64,000 bases of DNA from Selaginella moellendorffii. Its lineage: Eukaryota > Streptophyta > Lycopodiopsida > Selaginellales > Selaginellaceae. Positions 54,907 to 64,000 of this stretch are shown here, in pieces. Positions within the stretch are counted from its first letter, which is position 1; each line of letters begins with the position of its first letter. The position numbers and the translations under genes were made by a program. Where the stretch lies: NCBI RefSeq assembly GCF_000143415.4, contig NW_003314275.1, positions 2,160,697 to 2,224,696 of the forward strand. The letters are read 5' to 3'. Under the pieces are notes generated by a model. The model was not told the origin of the DNA. It was given only the letters and a program-made list of their open reading frames with translations, and made no database searches.

Positions 54907-55007
54907 TGCTCAAAACTGAAAGCTACAAAATTCGGAGGGAAATACAAACGCTTAAAGAATTGGATCGAATGTGAATCGCAAGATGGTTAGACTGTTCTTG
55001 CTGCTCA

Positions 55008-55035
55008 AATTTATATGAAACGGGGACCACACGTG
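55008..55035 (-). promoter_or_regulatory. ELIP copy 4 promoter: G-box and TATA box
   Basis: CACGTG at 55030-55035 and TATAAATT at 55008-55015 in gene orientation. Confidence 0.7.
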
Positions 55036-55839
55036 GCAAAAACCCTGCCATTCGAGTGTCACGGAAAGAATCTCGTATGTGTCGTAAGGGCGAGATATTT
55101 ACCTTTATTATGAACACTATTAAAGAGTGAATCTTATGTTTCGAGCATCTCCATTTTTTGCTAGCAACCCAAATCAAGTATCCCAAAGAGAACGTGATGG
55201 TGGCGGAGGGGCTAAGGCGCAAAATGGGGTAGTATCTGTGATCTCGACTCGGATACCTGGCATTAGCTCCAGCTTCTCGCGCAAAAGACTTACAAGAATG
55301 AAGAAACTCCGATAAATTAGATAGATAGATGTTTTTTCAAGTCACCGCAGTGCTAAAGAGAACAATAAAGAAGCGATTGGCCCTATTGCGCACTGGTGTC
55401 TTGAGACTCACTGCTCATAATAGTGTATGCCTGTGTTATTTTATCAACTCCAGTGAACTGGCTAGCTCGTCAAACAAAACACACTAGACGGGATCGAAAG
55501 GATTATGCGAATGGGAGCATCTTCTCGGCGGCACAAGCCGGAGTAGAATCAAATTCTGGAGAGGAATCGATGTTGCAATTTGCTACTCCGCCACCAATGC
55601 GCCAAGTACTTGATGATGGGTCAAATCAATCGAGAGCTCTGCCGAGTGAAAACGTTATTCAGCCTTGCAGCGGCTGTTGTGTACTAGCCCGCCAAGGAGA
55701 TTCCAGCACGAGCACTACGAAAATACAAAAGCGGAACATCCGCGACCCAGTGCTCGTGTGAGCCGCCGCAGCAGCAGCAGCAATCTAAAGCTCCACTCCT
55801 GCCATACCTCAAGTCCATTGTTCGGCATCCATGCTCTTG

Positions 55840-55990
55840 CTCGCCTCCATCTTATAGGTATAAGCACAGCATGCTGTGTGGATTGGAGCCAAACGTTTTG
55901 GACTTAGCATGGGTCTAGCAGGAGATATTGTGCTGTGAGTTGCACAGCGGTATATGGGAAACTGGAATGGCTCTTGGCAAGACACAACGG
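55840..55990. repeat. Dispersed repeat, copy 1 (partner at 59703-59880)
   Basis: Shares GTGTGGATTG, ACGTTTTGGACTT and TTGTGCTGTGAGTTGCA, in order, with 59703-59880, with one indel. Another shared block lies further upstream (about 55430-55490 against 59465-59580). Nature unknown; possibly part of a non-coding mobile element. Confidence 0.6.
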
Positions 55991-56120
55991 GCTTATTCGA
56001 ATGCAATCACGTTCCATATGGAGACCCGTTTTAAGCTCATGTTTACAAGATAAACAATAAAATTAAAACTATGTTATAACATAAATTTAATGAACAAAAA
56101 TTTGACTCTCAGGTTGACAC

Positions 56121-56872
56121 TTACATCATGTTAAAAACTGGGGTCTTGGTGAAGAATTCTGTGAGCACCAAAGCGAGGAAGCCAAGCATGGCAGTCCGCC
56201 CATTCCAGCGCTCTGCCATGGCTCTAAACGGGCCCAAGGATCGGCTATCGGGGCTCTCTCCCTTAAACATGGGAACCAGCGATGCGTAAGCAAAGAGCTG
56301 TGCGACCGCCAAGAAGTTAAACAAGCCGAAGTTGCCTGGCGTGTAGAGCTGCTCGGCCACCGTTTGTCCCGTCATTCTCTCCACTGCAAAGGCCCACAAG
56401 ATTCCAACCATTGCCTGTATCAATGGAAAAATAAACTTAGAACAACGGACTCCACGGATCCTGAACTTTGGAGAAGGGAGGGACTTACCAGTCTGCCGTT
56501 GATCGTCTCTGGGCCAGCGCCATCGAATGCCATCAAGCTCGCGAACGACCGATCGCCCGTCTCTGGCCGCCTCTCAATCTCAGGCCTAGGCCACAATGCT
56601 CCGGACGATGGCACCGCTCCAAACACGGACCTCTTCTCCGACTCATTCTCTGCCTGGTTCTTGAGCACATCCTCGCGGGTGATCTCCTTCTTGGTCTGGT
56701 CCAGAACGCTGCTGATCCCATCGCCTCGCCCATTGTCCGAGGAAGCTCTCACCGGCGGCAAGAATCCCAAGGAGCGACCGGATCGAGACTTGTAGGCGGA
56801 GGCTCCTCCGAGAGGAGTTTTAGAGAGCGAGGAAGGAATTACCGCAATGCTGCTGCTTGTGGCGAGGGCCAT
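56121..56872 (-). CDS. Early light-induced protein, copy 5
   Basis: Exons 56489-56872 and 56121-56414 give 225 aa. It shares the copy 4 features (GALWPRPE, SFASLMAFDG, ERMTGQTVAE) but keeps a longer transit region. Its 3' flank (GCAATCACGTTCCAT...) is also shared with copy 4, so these two form a second duplication pair. Confidence 0.92.
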
Positions 56873-56976
56873 TGCTGAGGACTAGAAGCTACAAAAATTC
56901 GGTAGAAACGCTTTGAATTGGATCGCTGAAAGAGAATATGTGAATCGCAGGATGGCTAGACTGTTCCCGACCCTCG

Positions 56977-57003
56977 AATTTATACGAGGCGGGGACCACG
57001 CGT
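56977..57003 (-). promoter_or_regulatory. ELIP copy 5 promoter: altered G-box and TATA box
   Basis: TATAAATT is conserved at 56977-56984, but the palindrome reads CCACGCGTGG (56996-57005) instead of CCACGTGTGG. This loses CACGTG and creates ACGCGT, which resembles a CE3-type coupling element. Confidence 0.55.
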
Positions 57004-57590
57004 GGCAAAATCCCTGCCATTCCAGTGTCACCGAAAGAATCTCTTATGTGTCGTAAGGTGGCGCGAAATACTTACCTTTACCATGAACACTGTTAAGACG
57101 TTTGAATCGATCTTTGAGCTCAAAACCAATTGGGGCTTGCCACTTCGGCAGGCGGCGGTAAATCCATCGAATGTAGAACTAGTACCTGGATCAAGGTTGA
57201 TCTCGGTTGATCGCAGGGGCCGCAAAAACCAGAAACTTCGATGAGCTTGAGAGAACAAAACAATCTTCTCTATTTGCGGTCACGCAGATTAAGAGTGTCG
57301 CTAAAGCATAGATTGAAAAGGAACCTGGCAGCCAGCAAATGCTGGAAGAAAAGTAGTAAAATGGAAAGAGGGCGATGAACAAGAGAAAAATAGAGAGCTT
57401 AAATTCCATGGAATGCCGATTTCAGGGCTTGCTCGATGGATGCGTGTGGCTTTGATTCAGCTGGCTTGTAACGGGCCCTTGATCCTCTGGAACCACGATC
57501 TCTTCAGCGATTCCTCCCGAATTCCATACCTCTGGCGATGACGGCCCCGGTGGCATTGCATGACAAAGAGGAGCTAAAAAACCCTGGGGT

Positions 57591-57603
57591 TTAGGGTTCT
57601 TGG
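57591..57603 (+). promoter_or_regulatory. TTAGGGTTCTTGG element upstream of the PORR gene
   Basis: Ends 10 bp before the ATG at 57614; identical to the elements at 19196 and 33879 (minus strand). Confidence 0.55.
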
Positions 57604-57613
57604 GGAGAGAGCT

Positions 57614-59193
57614 ATGGTGGTGTTGGATTCCCCGCTGCGATGGCTCACGGAGGCAGTGAAGCGGCGATCGCTGCAGCTGGCCACTGGATATTTCCATCCC
57701 GACGAGCGCCGATGGATCGACCAGGCGCCGAAGCCGAAGCAGTCGAAATCCGGGCGATCTTTGTGGAAATGGATGCGGCTTCGCGAGATTCAGGTAGGAT
57801 TTCACCTCTCCTTGCCTCCATTCTCGTCTCGGTAGAAATATCGAGATTTTCGCATTCCTCGCTGGAATCCTTCCATCTTTGCGATTTTTATCTCCTTGGT
57901 TGCATTCTCCCGTCTTGGAACCTTTCTGGTTGTTTTTCTCTCTTGTGGCGAAGTTTTTCTCTCGCATTCTTGGCTCTCGTCCATCTTTGCGATTTGTTTC
58001 TAAAACTTTCCTTCTTCTTTTGTTGGCAAGGGATACAGGTGTGGATGAGAGACGGCGATCTGGAGAGCATTCGACGCAACGATCGAAGGATCGCATACAT
58101 TAAGCGAGTGATGGAGTATCTGGTCAGTCACGAGAAGCAAGGAAGCGTTAACCTCCGAAAACTCCATGCAGTTGAAGGGCTGGACGACAATACCAAGCAC
58201 GGGTTAAGAAGAAACGCGTGGAACTATCCGGGCTTCTTCACAGTCACGGTAAACAACAGGCAAAAGGAAGACTTGGTAGCTCTCACCGACGAGGCCAAGC
58301 AGCTCATGGAGGACGAGAGAAGAGCTCGATGGGATCGCGACGAGAGCTCTTGCGTCCAGATCCTCAAGAAGATACTGATGATGAGCCGGGACAGGAGGAT
58401 CCGGCGATCGAAGCTCCACTGCCTACAAGAGTACTACGCGTTTCCATACGACTACAACACTGGTTTTCTCGAGAGGCACCCGGACCACATCCGTCTCGTG
58501 GAAACTCCCAAGGATTCCTACGTCGAGCTGGTTTCGTGGGACGAAGAACTGGCCGTGACGGAACGAGAGAAAGCTGTGGCTCAGGGAAGGACTCCCAAAG
58601 AGCTTGGACAATGGGCCTTCGTCATCTCATATCCGGAAGGCTACACTCCAAACAGGGTCCGGCTCGAGCAGCTCGACAATTTCCAGAGGTTGCCATTTCC
58701 ATCGCCTTATGAGTTCTCCCAGCGGGCTTTCGACACTCCAGCGGGGCAGAAGGAGGCCCTCGGGATCTTCCACGAGCTCCTGAGCTTTACCGTGGAGAAG
58801 AGAGCGCTCGTCTCGGATTTCACCACCTTGGCTGGCAGTCTCAACATACCACGCTACTTCTCCGACTCGCTCCTGAGCTGCCACCCGGGGATCTTCTACG
58901 TGAGTAAGTGGAAGAACCAGCACTACGTTTTCCTGCGAGAGGCATACCGAGGAAAGAATCTGGTGGCCGAAGAAGTCGATCCCTTGGTAACCATCAGATG
59001 GCGCTACTTGGAGCTGATGAAGCCCAAGCCAGAGAAGCTACACTTGAGCTCTAGAGACGAGGACTACCTTTACGTACCAATCTCGAAGCGTGGGATCACG
59101 TCCAACCAAGGTAAGCTGTTTATCATAGTCGCAAAGGGAAGTAACGCATCGCCTCCTCTGACAGAATCCATGGGTTTAATCAGGAGCTTGTAA
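57614..59193 (+). CDS. PORR-domain protein, probable organellar group II intron splicing factor
   Basis: Exon 1 is 57614-57793 and exon 2 is 58039-59193, phase 0, giving 444 aa. From residue about 50 the chain is a plant organelle RNA recognition domain (formerly DUF860). Recognisable segments include RLREIQ, YLVSHEKQGSV, YPGFFTVTV, LTDEAKQLMEDER, RSKLHCLQEYYAFPYDY, DHIRLVET, LPFPSPYEF and SCHPGIFYVS. PORR proteins such as WTF1 bind chloroplast or mitochondrial intron RNA and promote splicing. A basic N terminus fits organelle targeting. Positions 59112-59165 form a possible 54-bp intron (GTAAGC...GACAG) that can be kept or removed without changing frame; removal gives 426 aa. Confidence 0.88.
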
Positions 59194-60780
59194 CAAGTGC
59201 TGCGATCAAACAGGTTGACGAGACAAATCAGGTACTCTTAAGATCAAACGCGGTCCCAAGATGAAGCCGCGAGCGCAAACAAAATGACAAGACAACTCAG
59301 GTACTCTTTTTGTTCCAAGATAAAGCGAATGCCATGGCTTCTTCAGCTCCAAACAGACTTCCAAAGTCGTCCGGTAGATCATTGAGTTCTAGGAGGACAA
59401 AGGAAATCGAGCCAACCGGCAAGCCTACCATATACTCGTTCAAACATGGGAAGTATGTGTGCGTTTATTATTTTATCACCACCCGGATAACCGATGAACT
59501 GGCTATCACGCAAGGGCTTTGGGCAAGAGGTGCCGGGGTCGATTAGCCAGACGCCCAAACAAAACACGTGGCTCTAGTCTTTTTGCTAAATTATATTACT
59601 GTAAACGTGGTATTTTCTCAGTCCCGTAAAAGTAAAAAAAGATCTTAGCGTCTCTTTCCGCACCGATGATACACTCGCGGAGATACCCTTTTGATCTTTT
59701 TGATATGAGACGGTGTGGATTGATGCGAAGACGTTTTGGACTTGGCAGACATGGATGCGATCGAGGAGGGGAATGCCAGTTGCTGGATGTCTTGTGCTGT
59801 GAGTTGCATGGAGGTACATCGGAAGCTGGAATGCCCTCTTGATCTCCATGGCAAGACAAAACAGGCTACGGGGCAAGCTTAAGACATTGGAACTTAGGGC
59901 GCCTTGTTAGAACAGCACAAGTTAATTAGATGCATACTTTCGCCATCTCTCGTGTGCATGGAGATTCCGAGTGACGAGGTAATGAAGAAGAACGGTATGC
60001 ACGTTTCCAGTCATCACAGCGGTCACATGTGACGTGGGTGATCTCGGTGACAAGAGTTGCTTTGATCCTCAGGGAGTTTTCAGTGGGCAGGAGTTAAGTC
60101 GATGTGTTGCAAAAAACGCTCTACGACTTGCCTTAACGAAGAAACTCTGAGAAAAAACAGGACCTATGATCCAAATCCTTGGACACATAAAAAGCGTATA
60201 CATGTATTATCATCGCTGAGGTGCAGGGTCGAACACGAGGTTCTGTTTTCTACCATATAAAACGTGGCACCCTTCGATCCGCCAAAAGAAAAAGACAAAA
60301 TTTTCTTGACAAAGACGATCCACGATGACTGAGGGCTTTTCATCTTGAAGCACGATGCATCGGTCCAATCTACTTTGCCACTGCTTTACTTAATAATTTG
60401 GCAAAGCTCTAACTGATCCATTGAGCCGTCGAAGCAGTAAGTTAGAGCGCTGGATCATCTGGGCGCGCGATCTCTGGCAGTAGCCAATTGCACATTTTCT
60501 ATTTCATGGTGGGATTTCATCTTAAATGGTGGTTGGCGGCCATCCAACGGCCAGGGAGACGTTCTCCAGAGTTAGTAGAAAGGCGCGGTGGATGCGCATG
60601 AGCCTCTTGTTTTAGTCTCAGCGAAGCGTGTGGTTTTGGTGCAAAGCAACGCAGATATTTGCCCTGCGCTTCAAGGGTTTGAGCGAGGAAAGAAGGCGAG
60701 GCCGCGCAGCGCCTACATTCTTTTCTCTCGATCGCGATCGATCTTGTCCAGGTTCGAAATTTTGCGGTGATTGGCGGAAT
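59194..60780. other. Intergenic between PORR and RUP-like genes
   Basis: Holds the second copy of the dispersed repeat (59703-59880) and the SINE-like block near 59515. Otherwise no gene is supported. Confidence 0.5.
59703..59880. repeat. Dispersed repeat, copy 2
   Basis: Partner of 55840-55990; contains GTCTTGTGCTGTGAGTTGCA and ACGTTTTGGACTTGGCA. Confidence 0.6.
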
Positions 60781-61164
60781 GATCTTCTGGAGGAAATGGA
60801 GGCGGCGCTGGAATTCCTGCTCGGTTGAGGTGCGTTGCCATTTGAAAATTTCTTTCGCTGCCGGATTTCTGGACTGAACTGGAAACAATAGTAGCGGTAT
60901 GAGTTTCGTGAGAGGAGAGGAGAGGAGAGGCTCTCATTTGGTTTATGGAGGTACTGTGAAAGATATCTTTGCGCGATCAGAGCCTTTTTCTCGCGGCAGG
61001 TGTCCAATGGAGCAATCGGGCAGAGAGGAGGCGGTGGAGGAACGCTGCTTTGCATTCCCAGCGACACGCTCGCAGATGATAAACGGCTGAAGAAACGTTC
61101 GCGCAGGCTGCTCGTCTCGGATAGCACTGGTGAGTCCCACAACAATGCGAAGCGATCGGCAGCA

Positions 61165-62397
61165 ATGTACTCCACAGCTTTCAACTTCAAGCTCCCGGGG
61201 ACCACGAAAACTTATCCTGGGACCAGCACTACCAACAGCTCTTTGGACCCGCCAGTGGATTCATCGCGAATGCCGGAGCCGGAGTCGTGTGATCAGTCCA
61301 GGCACGAAACATGGGAGTTTGAGACGCTGGTCCCGTTTAGCTGCGAAACGCCATCGCTGCTGTCGTCGGACGTGATCTCCACGATCGACTACGATGAAAC
61401 CGGACAGCTGATAGCTACTGGTGGGCTGGCGAGGAAGATCAGGATTTGCTCGTACCAGGAGCTAGTGAACGGGATGGGAAGGGAGTGTTTCCAGGGGCGC
61501 AACGTGAAAAACCTCTTCACCACCATTTGCATGCCGGCAAAGCTCAGCAGCCTCAAGTGGAGGCCGGGGGGCTCCGAGGTGATCGCTTGCGGTGACTACG
61601 ATGGCTCGGTCACGGAGTGGGACGTAGAGCACGGGGTCACTGTGAGTGAAAGATACGAGCACACGGGACGAACAGTGTGGAGCATCGACTACAGCAGGGA
61701 CTTCCGGGGCCTGCTAGCGTCGGCGTCGAGCGACAGCACCGTGAGGTTTTGGAGCAGGAATGTGGAGCGGAGCGTTGGGATCATCAAGTCCCTTAAGCGG
61801 AACTCGATGTGCTGCGTGGAGTTCGGCCGCTCCTCCGGTCCCTGCTGCTACGTTGCCGTGGCCTGCGCCGACGCGAGTGTGTATCTGTATGATATGCGGA
61901 GCCTGGGGAGCCCAGTCGCGACCCTGCGAGGCCACGAGAGGTCCGTGAGCTACGTGAGATGGCTGGGCGAGAACAGCTTGGTGTCCTCGTCTCCAGACGG
62001 CACGATTCGACTGTGGGATATCGCCTCGACAGTAACTGGTACCGGCGAGAGTTGGCACGCTCGGAACGACGAGCTGCCGATCGCGAGAACTTTTGGCTGT
62101 CACTCCAACACCAGGAACTTTGTTGGACTGTCCGTTGCGAGCTCCGGCGGCGGCTCCGGCGGGCTCATCGCGTCCGGGTCCGAGAACAACGAAGTTTTTG
62201 TGTACAGCTCTTCCGTCTCGGAGAGACCCGTCTTCCGGCACAAGTTCAACGATGCGGTCGTGCTGGATGATAAGGCCTTCGTGGGGTCGGTTTGCTGGAC
62301 CAAGCAACAAGATCACTTGTCCTTGATCTCGGCAAACTCCGAAGGCATTGTGCAGGTTATACGGGCCACAACAACAGCAACAGCGCGACATACATGA
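61165..62397 (+). CDS. RUP-like WD40 protein (repressor of UV-B photomorphogenesis type)
   Basis: From the first in-frame ATG (61165) the protein has 410 aa. It consists almost entirely of the COP1/SPA-type WD40 propeller: STIDYDETGQLIATGGLARK, VIACGDYDGSVTEWDV, RTVWSIDYSRDFRG, SDSTVRFWS, VAVACADASVYLYDMRS, SYVRWLGENSLVSSS, DGTIRLWDI, NFVGLSVAS, ASGSENNEVFVYSS and SANSEGIVQVI. There is no RING or kinase domain, as in RUP1/RUP2, which re-dimerise the UV-B receptor UVR8 and so shut off signalling. The frame stays open upstream to 61000, where TCGCGGCAG looks like an acceptor, so a 5' exon may extend the N terminus. Assignment to RUP rather than another COP1-like propeller is inferred. Confidence 0.85.
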   Translation: MYSTAFNFKLPGTTKTYPGTSTTNSSLDPPVDSSRMPEPESCDQSRHETWEFETLVPFSCETPSLLSSDVISTIDYDETGQLIATGGLARKIRICSYQELVNGMGRECFQGRNVKNLFTTICMPAKLSSLKWRPGGSEVIACGDYDGSVTEWDVEHGVTVSERYEHTGRTVWSIDYSRDFRGLLASASSDSTVRFWSRNVERSVGIIKSLKRNSMCCVEFGRSSGPCCYVAVACADASVYLYDMRSLGSPVATLRGHERSVSYVRWLGENSLVSSSPDGTIRLWDIASTVTGTGESWHARNDELPIARTFGCHSNTRNFVGLSVASSGGGSGGLIASGSENNEVFVYSSSVSERPVFRHKFNDAVVLDDKAFVGSVCWTKQQDHLSLISANSEGIVQVIRATTTATARHT

Positions 62398-62564
62398 CAC
62401 ACTGCCGCTGCTGAGGTTGGGCTTTTCTTTTCACATTTTCTTACACTGAATAACGGGACGAGAGATTTTGCTTTTCCCCATTGGAAGAAAGATGGTGGAC
62501 ACAACTCGACACACAGGTATCACGTTTTACACACGGAATAACAGGAGTGGCTGTTTCATACGTA

Positions 62565-62567
<3 letters not shown>

Positions 62568-62605
<38 letters not shown>
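62568..62605. repeat. (CA)19 microsatellite
   Basis: Uninterrupted 38-bp CA run between the convergent RUP-like and AT-hook genes. Confidence 0.97.
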
Positions 62606-62608
<3 letters not shown>

Positions 62609-62711
62609 GCTTTAAGAGAGAAGAAAAATCGACTTGGAACCGAAACTCGCGAGTTAAATAAGTAAAAGAGCACAGCACTCAAAACAAAGACTGTTCTTGG
62701 TCAGTTGCCAC

Positions 62712-63533
62712 TCAGGCCCGATCCATGTCTTCGATCGAAGCCTCCGCTAGAGTCCGCTGCTGCTGCTCCCGCTGGGGAGACGATCCGTTCGCAAGCTGAA
62801 GGGAGCATCCGAGCTCAACAGGAAGGGGCTGCTGCTGCTGCTGCTGCTGCTCTACCAAACAACTCTTTCCGGCCTCGATGAATCCAGCAGTGGGAGTTTG
62901 GACACCAAACAAGGGAGGCACCACAGGAGCAAATCCGAGCTGCTGCCCGTGATCTCTGACTGGAGTGTGGTGCCTGGAGCTGGAGACGTCGAGCGGATTC
63001 TCGGCCAGTGCCGGTGGCATTACCACCGCTTGCGAAGAACTCGGAGTGGTCGAGGAGGCCGGGACTGGGCTGGAAAGCCGAGCAGTGGCGGCAGCACCTC
63101 CGCGGCTTCCACCGGCAAATCTCACATTTGGAGCGATGTCGTTGGCGGTGGTGATCGGAACGCAAAGTCCCGGCCCAAACACGACGCCGCGGAGGATGGT
63201 GTCCGTCTCGCCCACCCGGACGGTGAGAATGTAGCCGGCGTCGAAGGAGCCGTCGAGCACGCCATGGACCGACTGGCCGACGAGCGACGCGTCCACTTGT
63301 GGGGGGCTCAGTGGGTCGATCTTCCTCTTCCGGACCTTCCTGGCGGGGGTTGGACCAACGCCACCATTGGTGCCCAGCTGCGGGCTGGCGGCGGCGGCGG
63401 CGGCGGCGGCGGCGATGGTGTCGCACTTCCGAGGCCGGCCTCTTCGTTTCTTCACTGGGGAGGCGGCGCCGCCCTCTTCCGGCGGCCGGGGGGTGCCGGT
63501 CTTGGGCGGATCAACGCCGGGAGCATCCACCAT
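62712..63533 (-). CDS. AT-hook protein of the METABOLIC NETWORK MODULATOR 1 type
   Basis: 273 aa from the ATG at 63533. An AT-hook (KKRRGRPRKCD) lies at about residues 26-36, followed by an alanine run (nine Ala) and a basic segment (RKVRKRK). The central block of about 60 residues, VGQSVHGVLDGSFDAGYIL, TVRVGETDTILRGVVFGPG and ANDIAPNVRF, is the conserved core of plant MNM1-like proteins, nuclear DNA-binding factors of poorly defined role. The C-terminal half is Pro/Ser/Gln-rich with eight Gln. An acceptor-like TTTGCTCAG just upstream on the minus strand suggests a 5' UTR intron. The first transcribed exon probably lies in 63600-64000 or beyond the window. Convergent with the RUP-like gene. 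Confidence 0.8.
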   Translation of the reverse strand: MVDAPGVDPPKTGTPRPPEEGGAASPVKKRRGRPRKCDTIAAAAAAAAASPQLGTNGGVGPTPARKVRKRKIDPLSPPQVDASLVGQSVHGVLDGSFDAGYILTVRVGETDTILRGVVFGPGLCVPITTANDIAPNVRFAGGSRGGAAATARLSSPVPASSTTPSSSQAVVMPPALAENPLDVSSSRHHTPVRDHGQQLGFAPVVPPLFGVQTPTAGFIEAGKSCLVEQQQQQQQPLPVELGCSLQLANGSSPQREQQQRTLAEASIEDMDRA

Positions 63534-64000
63534 CGGCCTCAACTCGCGAGAAATAATCTGAGCAAAGAGGGAAGAAAACAGAAACCAGTTTCTGAGAGTC
63601 CACAGATTCAAAAACAAATCAAGGAACAGTGTGATTCTTTTCTTTCTTTTTGTTTGGAGCTCTAACGTGGAGTCAGCGAGGCATTCAGAGAACAAGGTAA
63701 ACTGATGGTTCCCAAAACACCCAAGAAAAAAGAAATCCCAAGATCGATTAAGAAAATGAACAAGCACTTTGGCTCCCGGTCAAAAGAAACACAGGCAAAC
63801 ATTCCACGGCGCATGCGAAAGCGAGCCTCTTTTGACAAGGGAGACAAAGTCAATAGCAATGTAGCAACTGGAAAGATTCGATCTTGGCCAGCGGAAGCGC
63901 TCGCTAGGGTTTTGGGAGACAACAAAGAACCGAAGCAAGAAAACTGAAGAAGCAAGAAAACGCGAAGCAAGAAAATGCCCAAGAAGAGGAGAGAGAACAA
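63534..64000 (-). promoter_or_regulatory. Upstream region of the AT-hook gene (5' UTR intron, telo-box)
   Basis: The minus strand holds an acceptor TTTGCTCAG near 63562, a long T/C-rich stretch typical of a leader intron, and CCAAAACCCTAGCG (63903-63916), which includes the telo-box core AAACCCTA. No coding exon is supported here. Confidence 0.4.

Noticed and set aside
57422..58096. 224-codon minus-strand ORF
   Set aside because: Overlaps the PORR gene and its intron, has no recognisable motif and mirrors GC-rich coding sequence.
61000..61164. In-frame extension of the RUP-like ORF from a GTG
   Set aside because: No ATG is present before 61165 and a splice acceptor sits at 60999; kept as possible 5' exon sequence only.
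60517..61205. Overlapping ORFs on the minus strand upstream of the RUP-like gene
   Set aside because: Compositionally random and antisense to the leader and first exon of the RUP-like gene.

Overview
The window looks like nuclear DNA of a lycophyte, most likely Selaginella (inferred from content, not searched). The introns are very short (about 45-65 bp in most traceable cases). Plant-only families are present (early light-induced proteins, PPR, PORR and RUP proteins). There is also a complete gene for the ciliary/basal-body protein DZIP1, which fits a land plant that still makes flagellate sperm.

Region 1 (1-19 kb) is transposon stratigraphy. A MULE-type transposase relic (about 2.04-2.56 kb) abuts the LTR of an old, reversed, non-coding LTR retrotransposon. 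That old element was later hit by three insertions, each with a perfect 5-bp target duplication: a full-length relative (5838-13574, TSD GCCAT), a solo LTR of the same family (15467-17332, TSD TTCAT), and a miniature solo LTR (14843-15035, TSD TAGCA). The big LTRs carry 12-bp and 6-bp minisatellites that create long spurious ORFs on both strands. The internal domain codes for nothing recognisable.

Region 2 (19.2-22.2 kb) is a compact gene cluster: a mitoferrin-like plastid carrier, a small protein with an N-terminal membrane helix and a C-terminal R-SNARE-like helix, and a CorA-like protein. Region 3 (22.2-30.6 kb) is AT-rich and holds a decayed Ty3/gypsy element plus two TRIM-like miniature elements.

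Region 4 (30.6-43.5 kb) is gene-dense: two PPR genes flanking PEX7, then a divergent pair, an INCENP-like chromosomal passenger protein (4 exons, 749 aa) and DZIP1 (25 exons, 894 aa). They share a 318-bp promoter region with an E2F-type site. A tRNA-Ala(CGC) follows.

Region 5 (43.5-57 kb) is a tandem array of five ELIP genes, all on the minus strand, each with one intron and a conserved TATA/G-box promoter. Units 2 and 3 begin with scraps of the 3' end of DZIP1, so the array grew by duplication of a segment that started inside DZIP1. The first two units also carry a decayed LINE. Region 6 (57.4-64 kb) holds a PORR-domain organellar RNA-splicing candidate, a RUP-like WD40 protein (negative regulator of UV-B signalling) and an AT-hook protein of the MNM1 type. 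Four genes share a TTAGGGTTCTTGG-type element just upstream of the start codon.

All gene models were spliced by eye from GT/GC-AG sites and frame continuity; nothing was checked against transcripts or databases.
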